Positions 1 through 5,512 of a DNA stretch of 10,840 bases are shown here, piece by piece; the stretch's first letter is position 1; the number at the start of each line of letters is the position of its first letter. This DNA comes from Clostridia bacterium (lineage in GTDB: Bacteria > Bacillota > Clostridia > Oscillospirales > CAG-272). Under the pieces are notes generated by a model. It saw only the letters and a program-made list of their open reading frames with translations. It ran no database searches and was not told where the DNA came from. Location of the stretch: positions 1 through 10,840 of the forward strand of contig JAFNZX010000131.1 in assembly GCA_017382615.1 (NCBI GenBank), written 5' to 3'. A program made the translations under genes and the position numbers.

Positions 1-177
1 CACCACCGGCTTGCCGCAAAGCTCCAGCAGCTGCTTGGTCGTTTCCGTACCCATGCGCGTGCCGCTGCCGCCCGCTACGATAATTGCAGCGGTATAGTTG
101 CGTTTGCCTGCGTGCTTGCTTGCTGCGCGGAGTACGTCTGCCGCATCCAAAGCGGCATCTTTTGCGGTGTAGTTCAT
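1..177 (-). CDS. ispD: IspD, 2-C-methyl-D-erythritol 4-phosphate cytidylyltransferase (N-terminal 59 residues, cut by window edge)
   Basis: IspD transfers CMP from CTP to methylerythritol 4-phosphate in the cytosolic MEP route to isoprenoid precursors. Only the first 59 codons are present. Residues 31-43 read AIIVAGGSGTRMG, the glycine-rich nucleotide-binding loop of this family. It is followed by TTKQLLELCGKPVV, where the lysine and glutamine match the family's conserved KQ step. The ATG at 177 overlaps the rpiB TGA as ATGA, so translation is probably coupled; the upstream GAGAAG is a weak ribosome binding site. The loop normally begins within the first few residues of IspD, so about 25 extra N-terminal residues precede it here. 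Those may be a real extension, or the true start may be a later non-ATG codon. Other sugar nucleotidyltransferases share the loop, but the TKQ context favours IspD. Confidence 0.82.
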   Translation of the reverse strand, partial: MNYTAKDAALDAADVLRAASKHAGKRNYTAAIIVAGGSGTRMGTETTKQLLELCGKPVV

Positions 178-632
178 TGCTTCTCGCTGTCGTCCAGCGC
201 GTTGATGGCAGCTACGCGGGGGGCGTGACGCTCACCCTCGAAGGTTTGGTTCAAAAATGCATCTACCAGCGTGCATGCAACGCCATAGCCTACAACGCGT
301 GCGCCGAAGCACAGCACGTTTGCATCGTTGTGCATGCGCGTTGCGCGGGCAGAGAAGGCATCGGAGCAGCAAGCGGCACGAATGCCTCTGTGCTTGTTTG
401 CGCACATGGACATACCAATGCCCGTGCCGCAGATGAGAATGCCGACGGGAAATTCACCGCTTTGAATTTGGGTGCAAAGCGCGTGAGCAATATCGGGATA
501 ACTGCATGCGTCGGTGCTGTAGCAGCCTACGTCAAGCAGCTCTACGCCTTGATTTGCCAAATACTGCTTGATCTGCTCCTTGAGCGCAAAGCCGGCGTGG
601 TCACATCCGATTACGATTTTGTTGTACAGCAT
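174..632 (-). CDS. rpiB: RpiB, ribose-5-phosphate isomerase B
   Basis: This cytosolic enzyme interconverts ribose 5-phosphate and ribulose 5-phosphate in the pentose phosphate pathway. The 152-residue product has the usual length of the RpiB/LacAB family. It shows the N-terminal GCDHAGF (Asp11, His12), the catalytic cysteine loop ICGTGIGMS (Cys68) that forms the phosphate and anion hole, the catalytic histidine in RMHND (His101), and GARVVG at 110-115. The frame is open further upstream, but the start at 632 matches the family N-terminus and has AAAGGAG at good spacing; that site lies over the end of tsaB, 13 bases away. The gene ends in an ATGA overlap with ispD. Some relatives act on allose or galactose 6-phosphate. 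The general context and the E. coli-like motifs favour ribose 5-phosphate, but substrate is inferred. Confidence 0.93.
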   Translation of the reverse strand: MLYNKIVIGCDHAGFALKEQIKQYLANQGVELLDVGCYSTDACSYPDIAHALCTQIQSGEFPVGILICGTGIGMSMCANKHRGIRAACCSDAFSARATRMHNDANVLCFGARVVGYGVACTLVDAFLNQTFEGERHAPRVAAINALDDSEKQ

Positions 633-645
633 AGTTGTTTCTCCT

Positions 646-1350
646 TTATACGTTCTCTTTGGAAAGTCTTTCGTTTCGTTCGCGTTCTGCCTGCGAGGGG
701 CGCAGGTAGACCACCGCAAGTGCGGTATCGTCCACGGCTTCACCGCGCTCGTATGCGGCAAGACCGCACATGGCAACGCTGTAGCCGCTCTGAACCCTGA
801 GTTCCTCGGGAACGGGCAGGACGGTGGTCTTTTCAAGTCCGTCTATCGTGATATCGTAGCCGTCGCCCACCAAGTAAATGGGCTGATCCATAGAGCAAAG
901 CTCCTCGTCCAGCTCGGCAATCGAAATGGCGCGGTCGGGGCAAAGGCGGGTAAGCACACCGTTCTCGCAAGAGAAAAGCGCATTATATACCTGCGCGCGG
1001 CGCGCGTTCATGACGGGGCAGATGATGCCGTTAAAGTATCTTAAATTGTACGCAAGAGCCTCCAGGGTGGAAACGCCCGCGCAAGGGATATTCTTACCAA
1101 ATGCAAGTCCCTTGACGGTGGCAACGCCGATGCGCACGCCCGTAAACGAGCCGGGACCGTTGCTGACCGCAAACAGGTCAAGATCGTCGATCTCCCACTC
1201 CGCGCACTTGAGCGCAGATTCGATCATGGGGAGCAGAGTCTGACTGTGTGTGTTTCCCGTGTTGAGCGTGTAGTGGGCTACCATGCGGGAGTCCTTGCAA
1301 AGTGCCACAGAGCCAACTACGGCGGTGGAATCGAGTGCCAAAATCTTCAT
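646..1350 (-). CDS. tsaB: TsaB, t6A tRNA modification protein (YeaZ family)
   Basis: TsaB is the non-catalytic ASKHA-fold partner that binds TsaD and TsaE to install threonylcarbamoyl on A37 of tRNAs that read ANN codons. The 234-residue product is of standard length. It opens with MKILALDSTAVVGSVAL, the degenerate phosphate-1 strand, and carries NTGNTHSQTLLP at 30-41, SNGPGSFTGVRIG at 63-75, MNARRAQVY at 114-122 and the family's C-terminal YLRPSQAER. The start at 1350 is 3 bases after the tsaE stop, with AAAGGA inside the end of tsaE, so the two are very probably co-translated. In many Bacillota tsaB is followed by rimI and tsaD. Here rpiB and ispD follow instead, so the catalytic TsaD must be encoded elsewhere. 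Confidence 0.95.
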   Translation of the reverse strand: MKILALDSTAVVGSVALCKDSRMVAHYTLNTGNTHSQTLLPMIESALKCAEWEIDDLDLFAVSNGPGSFTGVRIGVATVKGLAFGKNIPCAGVSTLEALAYNLRYFNGIICPVMNARRAQVYNALFSCENGVLTRLCPDRAISIAELDEELCSMDQPIYLVGDGYDITIDGLEKTTVLPVPEELRVQSGYSVAMCGLAAYERGEAVDDTALAVVYLRPSQAERERNERLSKENV

Positions 1351-1353
1351 CTG

Positions 1354-1821
1354 TCAGATCCTTTCTATGCGTATCTCGCGGCTGTCGGGACATGCCGCAT
1401 CGTTTTTGGTAATGGTTACGCGCAAATAATGCAGGGGTAGCGCGTAGGGGATCTTTTCGCACCATTCCGCAATGCAAATGCCGCGGTCAGGGTAATCGTC
1501 AAAGCCCATGGAGTACAGGTCGTCCTCCGAGTCAATGCGGTACATGTCAAAGTGGAACAGCGAGGTCTTGGTTGCCTTATTTCTGTATTCGTTGACCAAG
1601 GTAAAGGTAGGGGAGCGCACCAAGCTCTCGGGAGAGAGCACCGACGCAAAGCCGCGCGTAAAGGCGGTCTTGCCTACGCCCAGATCGCCGTAAAGGGCAA
1701 CGAAACGGGGCAGGGGTTTATCTGTCATCATGGCGTTTGCAAGAGCTGCACCCACCTCTTCGGTCTCGGTCGGGGAGAGCGTTTGCACGCAAAGCGGAAA
1801 AGTTATATCGATATTCATCAT
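1354..1821 (-). CDS. tsaE: TsaE, ATPase of the t6A tRNA modification complex (YjeE family)
   Basis: TsaE is a P-loop ATPase that resets the TsaB-TsaD complex during t6A37 synthesis. The product shows the Walker A loop GDLGVGKT (residues 45-52), the switch-like SPTFTLVNEY at 70-79, HFDMYR at 90-95 with the Asp typical of the family, and the AEW segment at 118-120. Its 155 residues are typical. Three ATG codons lie close together at 1827, 1821 and 1818. The frame also remains open to 1902, but that would pass through the promoter -10 box. I chose 1821 because of a modest GGGA site just upstream; 1818 is almost as good. A strong promoter within the 41-bp repeat lies about 35 bases upstream. This is the first gene of the tsaE-tsaB-rpiB-ispD run. 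Confidence 0.94.
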   Translation of the reverse strand: MMNIDITFPLCVQTLSPTETEEVGAALANAMMTDKPLPRFVALYGDLGVGKTAFTRGFASVLSPESLVRSPTFTLVNEYRNKATKTSLFHFDMYRIDSEDDLYSMGFDDYPDRGICIAEWCEKIPYALPLHYLRVTITKNDAACPDSREIRIERI

Positions 1822-1852
1822 AATCATCCCATCAAAACACTTATTCAAACTA

Positions 1853-1881
1853 ATTATAACACAAAAAGCCCTTATTGTAAA
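1853..1881 (-). promoter_or_regulatory. Sigma-A-type promoter of the tsaE operon, overlapping the terminator hairpin
   Basis: On the minus strand TTTACA (1881-1876) and TATAAT (1858-1853) are separated by exactly 17 bases: a consensus -10 and a -35 with one mismatch. Transcription would begin near 1846, giving a leader of about 25 bases before the tsaE start. The -35 box lies in the loop and stem edge of the hairpin that ends the preceding gene. Confidence 0.75.
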
Positions 1882-1895
1882 GGGCTTTTTGTATT
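1855..1895. repeat. 41-bp direct repeat, copy 1 (terminator plus promoter element)
   Basis: Identical base for base, and in the same orientation, to 3382-3422, 1527 bp away. It holds the whole terminator hairpin, the -35 hexamer, the 17-base spacer and four of the six -10 bases of the downstream promoter. The flanks diverge immediately outside the 41 bases. Confidence 0.95.
1861..1893 (-). terminator. Intrinsic terminator after the 482-residue membrane protein gene (copy 1)
   Basis: A perfect 13-bp inverted repeat, ACAAAAAGCCCTT against AAGGGCTTTTTGT, encloses a 6-base loop and begins 5 bases after the stop codon at 1899. The run of five T on the 3' arm supplies the U tract. An A-rich 5' arm means it could also terminate plus-strand transcripts. 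Confidence 0.85.
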
Positions 1896-1898
1896 TTC

Positions 1899-3347
1899 TC
1901 ACTCTAAAATCATATCTTGTATATCTTCTAAGGGGATCAAGCCGTAATATTTGATTGATCCGTTTTTATCGTTATATACGCTGTATCTTCCCGTGACCAT
2001 AACGCTCATGACGCGGTCGTAATACGAGTCAAGCTCCTGTGCAAGATCAGCGGTGCTGCTTTTTGTACCGTCTGCCTTTTCGGTGTAAAGATAAAGCGGT
2101 ACGTAACGCTGACCGTCAAGCTCAACACATTCAAACGATTTATGCCTGTGGTCAAACAGCTCCGTTGAGTGATATGCCGTTTCGAGATTGGAGTCGTTGA
2201 GATAAATAAAGGTTTGGTCAAACTCGATGCAAGGAGCAACGTTGAAGCCGTTTTCAAATACGGGCGTATAGCGGTGGAAGTAGGAAAGATCTTTGGATAA
2301 GCCTCCCTCGTGCCCGATATCCTTGCAATATAGCGTTTGATTGATCTGAAACGCACAAATGAGATTCATGCCGTCATGCTGCTCGGCAATTTGCTCGGGG
2401 CTGTCGTATCTGACCCAGATATATTGATCTGCACAGCAAAAGTGATGGCTTTCACTCTCCGGATACTCATGCGTGGGGGTGTAATACGCGCAAGCGTAAT
2501 AGTAGTCATCGGCATTGAAATTGATCAGTAACGGTTGTAATTCATATTCATCGATCTGATAGAGCTTGATGGCGAATGAGGTTGGTGCAGGGGAGATAAA
2601 TGCGTTTTGCTCAAACATATACGTTCCTATCCTGCTGATCAGGTTTTTGCTCAGCCCGGATTCGTACATCTCATCCACTTTCGTATATCGGATCTCGGCA
2701 GCGTGGATCCTTTCCACCATACCGCTCTGATCAAAAAATACGAAATAATAGCGATTTTCAATACGGTAAACTGCTATCTGCTGCCAAGCGTCTTCCGCAT
2801 TGTTATTACGAAGCACGGAGCAGGCTCTGGTGCGCTGGATTCTTTGAATGATCGACAGCACGCGGGGGGAGTTTGCATAGAACCTAAGAAAATCGTCACT
2901 GAACTGCGCAAGCAGCTCAACTTCGTGCGCAATATCCTCGTACAAGTATCCTTTCACGAGAATTTTTCCGTCTTGTACGATGGCGTCCATAAAGGCCGTT
3001 CCGGATACCTCGGGGGACTGGCAAAACGACTCGATGGTAAACGAGATGGTCTGCAAATAGGAGTCCGCTAATACGGTTTCCAAGCCGTACGCATAGCCAT
3101 ACCAGTCGTCGGGCGGAATGGGCACGGGAATTTGCGTGGTCTGCTCGGTTGACGGCATTTCGGAATCTTGATTGGTCTCGGCTGTCGTTTGCTCCGTCGT
3201 TTGCGTTTCATTAGGCGTTTGTACGAATGAGCAGGCGCGCAGCAGCACACCGAGCAGAAGTGCGCACGCACACAGAAAAATGACCAGATATAACGACGCA
3301 ACTCCCACGATCAAAAGCGGTTTGGAATTTTGTTTCTTACCCTGCAT
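1899..3347 (-). CDS. Membrane-anchored protein of unknown function, 482 residues
   Basis: I do not recognise this family. The N-terminus has basic residues, then a hydrophobic stretch at about 11-37 that fits a single signal anchor. A Thr/Gln/Glu-rich linker at about 43-78 (with repeated TEQTT) follows and resembles a wall-spanning or flexible spacer. The remaining roughly 400 residues are rich in Tyr, Phe, Asp and Glu, contain scattered cysteines, and are predicted to lie outside the cytoplasm. No catalytic motif is obvious. Start 3347 is supported by AAAGGAG 8 bases upstream and by a promoter about 35 bases further up. The gene is its own transcription unit, bounded on both sides by the same 41-bp terminator-promoter repeat. 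It could be a surface or sporulation-related protein, but nothing in the sequence decides that. Confidence 0.85.
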   Translation of the reverse strand: MQGKKQNSKPLLIVGVASLYLVIFLCACALLLGVLLRACSFVQTPNETQTTEQTTAETNQDSEMPSTEQTTQIPVPIPPDDWYGYAYGLETVLADSYLQTISFTIESFCQSPEVSGTAFMDAIVQDGKILVKGYLYEDIAHEVELLAQFSDDFLRFYANSPRVLSIIQRIQRTRACSVLRNNNAEDAWQQIAVYRIENRYYFVFFDQSGMVERIHAAEIRYTKVDEMYESGLSKNLISRIGTYMFEQNAFISPAPTSFAIKLYQIDEYELQPLLINFNADDYYYACAYYTPTHEYPESESHHFCCADQYIWVRYDSPEQIAEQHDGMNLICAFQINQTLYCKDIGHEGGLSKDLSYFHRYTPVFENGFNVAPCIEFDQTFIYLNDSNLETAYHSTELFDHRHKSFECVELDGQRYVPLYLYTEKADGTKSSTADLAQELDSYYDRVMSVMVTGRYSVYNDKNGSIKYYGLIPLEDIQDMILE

Positions 3348-3379
3348 ACGCCACGCTCCTTTCCTTGCTTATCCATTTC

Positions 3380-3408
3380 AGTATAACACAAAAAGCCCTT
3401 ATTGTAAA
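3380..3408 (-). promoter_or_regulatory. Sigma-A-type promoter of the 482-residue membrane protein gene, overlapping the terminator hairpin
   Basis: On the minus strand TTTACA (3408-3403) and TATACT (3385-3380) are separated by 17 bases, the same arrangement as at 1853-1881. The -10 differs from the tsaE copy by one base because the 41-bp identity ends inside it. The start site would fall near 3373, about 25 bases before the start codon at 3347. Confidence 0.72.
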
Positions 3409-3422
3409 GGGCTTTTTGTATT
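3382..3422. repeat. 41-bp direct repeat, copy 2 (terminator plus promoter element)
   Basis: Exact copy of 1855-1895 in direct orientation. Together the copies bracket the 482-residue gene as a 1527-bp unit. Confidence 0.95.
3388..3420 (-). terminator. Intrinsic terminator of the pheS-pheT-ABC-ynzC unit (copy 2)
   Basis: The same 13-bp perfect stem and 6-base loop as at 1861-1893, placed 15 bases after the stop codon of the small gene at 3436. The five-T run on the minus-strand 3' arm follows the GC-rich core. This closes the upstream operon and, in the same bases, carries the -35 of the next promoter. Confidence 0.85.
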
Positions 3423-3435
3423 GAATATGAGTTTT

Positions 3436-3663
3436 TTACTTTTTCTCCGCATCGGACTTGGGTCTGTCCGCAACCTGCTCGCGTGTGCCGTCGGGACGCA
3501 CGATGACCGTATTATCCAAAATACCGGTCATGGATGCGCGGAACTCGCGGATATATTCGGTGCGAAGAGCCGCTCTTTCTTCAAGCTCCGCGTCGGTCAA
3601 CTGTTCGCCTCTTTTGACCTTTGCAGCAAGCTCGTTGATGCGGTTAAGCTTTTCTTTTTCCAT
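3436..3663 (-). CDS. YnzC/UPF0291 (DUF896) family small cytosolic protein
   Basis: The 75-residue product matches the Bacillus YnzC family closely. It has the RINELAAK helix near the N-terminus, an acidic helical hairpin with LTDAELEERAALR, then the YIREFRASM segment and a short polar tail that includes VIVRPDG. In B. subtilis the relative is a two-helix protein encoded in an SOS-associated locus; its biochemical role is not established. Start 3663 has AAAGGA 7 bases upstream, and the gene lies 14 bases after the ABC exporter stop, so it is probably the last gene of the pheS operon. The terminator begins 15 bases downstream. No LexA-box-like site is evident just upstream, so SOS control is not suggested here. 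Confidence 0.9.
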   Translation of the reverse strand: MEKEKLNRINELAAKVKRGEQLTDAELEERAALRTEYIREFRASMTGILDNTVIVRPDGTREQVADRPKSDAEKK

Positions 3664-3677
3664 AATGAATTCCTTTC

Positions 3678-5450
3678 TCAGTCAGCGGTATAGAGCTTGT
3701 AGAGATCTGCGTACATGCCGCCCTTTTCGGTCAGCTCCTTGTGCGTACCCTCCTCCACGATGCCGTCGGACGTCAGCACCACAATGCGGTCTGCGTTCTT
3801 GATGGTGGTCAGACGGTGGGCAATGGTAATGGTGGTTCTGCCCACGGTCAGTTTTTCAATGGATTTCTGCACCAGTCGCTCGCTTTCGTTGTCAAGTGCG
3901 CTGGTCGCCTCATCCAAGATCAGCACGGGCGGGTTCTTTAAGAACACGCGCGCAATGGATACGCGCTGACGCTGACCGCCGGAGAGCTTGAGTCCGCGCT
4001 CGCCCACGTAGGTGTTATAGCGATCGGGCAGCTGATTGATAAATTCGTCCGCACCCGCAAGGCGTGCTGCTGCCTCGATCTCCTCGTCGGTGGCGTCCGG
4101 CTTGCCGTATGCAATGTTATCGCGGATGGTGCCCGAGAACAGATAGACGTTTTGCTGTACGATACCGATATTCTGTCGCAGCGAACGCATGGTCACGTCC
4201 TGAATATTCTGCCCGTCAATCAAAATCTGACCGCCCTGCAGCTCGTAAAAGCGGGGAATGAGTGAGCACAGCGTGGTCTTGCCGCAGCCGGAAGGGCCAA
4301 CAAGCGCAACGTTTTCACCTGCACGCACGTGCAGAGAAAGCTCGCTGAGCACGTTTTGCACTTTGTCCTCCTCGTAGCGGAAGGTGACCTTGTCAAGCAC
4401 GATGTCGCCCTTGACGTTCTGCAGCGCCTTGGCATCGGGCTTGTCCTGAATGTCGGGAACGACGTCCAGAATCTCGGAGAAACGCTCAATACCCGTCATA
4501 CCGCGCTGGAACTGCTCGGTAAACTCCACAATGCGGCGCACCGAGGTAAACAGCGTGGAAACGTACATCAAAAACGCGATATAGTCGGCAGCGTCGAGCT
4601 GAATTACGGGGTTTTTCGCGATCAGCAAAAGTGCACCGACGACAACGACCACGATGTAGAGCAGACCCTCGAAAAAGCGCGTGGACGCCTGGAACATACC
4701 CATGTACTTGTACATCGTGCCCTTGATGCCGAGAAATTTGTGGTTGCCCTCGTGGAATTTTCTGATTTCCGTGCCCTCGTTGGCAAACGCCTTGACCTCG
4801 TGAATGCCGAGCAGGCTGTCCTCAACCTGCGAGTTGAGCTCACCCACCTGCACGCGCGACTGACGAAAAGCTTCTTTCATTTTGCCGTTGAACAGAATCA
4901 GCACTAAGATCATGACGGGAATCATAGCAAATGTGATCAGTGCAAGAACGGGGTTGATGAGTAGCAGAATGACGAACGAGCCTAAAATTTTCACGCCTGC
5001 GATGAAAAATTCCTCGGGGCAATGGTGTGCAAATTCCGTAATGTCGAACAAGTCGCTGGTAATACGCGACATCAGCGTGCCTACCTTGGTGTTATCAAAG
5101 TAGGAAAAGCTGAGCTTTTGCAAATGTCCGAACAGATCGCGGCGCATGTCGGTCTCCATTTTCGCACCGATGATGTGTCCGCGGTTTGCCATGTAGTAGT
5201 AGGCAATCGTGTCGATCAGACGCATAGCAAGATACACGCCGCCAAAGGTTAGGATCATGCTAACCGTTAGCGAAATGGGCTCCTCTTGCGCAGCGCCCGT
5301 GATTTTTCTTACGATCAGCGGCAACGCCAGCTCGCATATCGTGGTCAGAGCCGCGCAGCAAAGATCAAAGATGATGTCCTTGGTATAGGGCTTATAGTAG
5401 GGAAGAAACCGCTTGATCGGGTGTGTCTTTTTGGTTTTGTTTTTCGCCAT
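3678..5450 (-). CDS. ABC exporter, fused membrane and ATPase half-transporter (MsbA/BmrA-like)
   Basis: The 590-residue protein has a type IV ABC exporter layout: about six membrane segments within residues 25-310, then an ATPase domain from about 350. Visible motifs are Walker A GPSGCGKTT (385-393), Q-loop at 432-433, signature LSGGQRQR (489-496), Walker B VLILDEATS (509-517) with catalytic Glu514, and the H-loop His545 in IAHRL. All key residues are intact, so it should hydrolyse ATP. It would act as a dimer, either with itself or with a partner; no second half-transporter is adjacent, which favours a homodimer. Substrate (lipid, drug or peptide) cannot be told. There is no peptidase or extra N-terminal domain. 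Start 5450 has AAAGGAG 8 bases upstream. It lies 62 bases after pheT with no strong terminator between, so co-transcription with pheST is likely. Confidence 0.95.
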   Translation of the reverse strand: MAKNKTKKTHPIKRFLPYYKPYTKDIIFDLCCAALTTICELALPLIVRKITGAAQEEPISLTVSMILTFGGVYLAMRLIDTIAYYYMANRGHIIGAKMETDMRRDLFGHLQKLSFSYFDNTKVGTLMSRITSDLFDITEFAHHCPEEFFIAGVKILGSFVILLLINPVLALITFAMIPVMILVLILFNGKMKEAFRQSRVQVGELNSQVEDSLLGIHEVKAFANEGTEIRKFHEGNHKFLGIKGTMYKYMGMFQASTRFFEGLLYIVVVVVGALLLIAKNPVIQLDAADYIAFLMYVSTLFTSVRRIVEFTEQFQRGMTGIERFSEILDVVPDIQDKPDAKALQNVKGDIVLDKVTFRYEEDKVQNVLSELSLHVRAGENVALVGPSGCGKTTLCSLIPRFYELQGGQILIDGQNIQDVTMRSLRQNIGIVQQNVYLFSGTIRDNIAYGKPDATDEEIEAAARLAGADEFINQLPDRYNTYVGERGLKLSGGQRQRVSIARVFLKNPPVLILDEATSALDNESERLVQKSIEKLTVGRTTITIAHRLTTIKNADRIVVLTSDGIVEEGTHKELTEKGGMYADLYKLYTAD

Positions 5451-5512
5451 GACACAAGCTCCTTTCTGTGTGTTGGGGGCTGTTGCACGGCAACAGCCCC
5501 TCGGATATTACT

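Noticed and set aside
1855..3422. The two 41-bp copies as a minimal CRISPR array or attachment sites
   Set aside because: They are only two copies 1527 bp apart with a gene between, and no integrase, cas gene or spacer pattern is present. Terminator and promoter signals explain the sequence.
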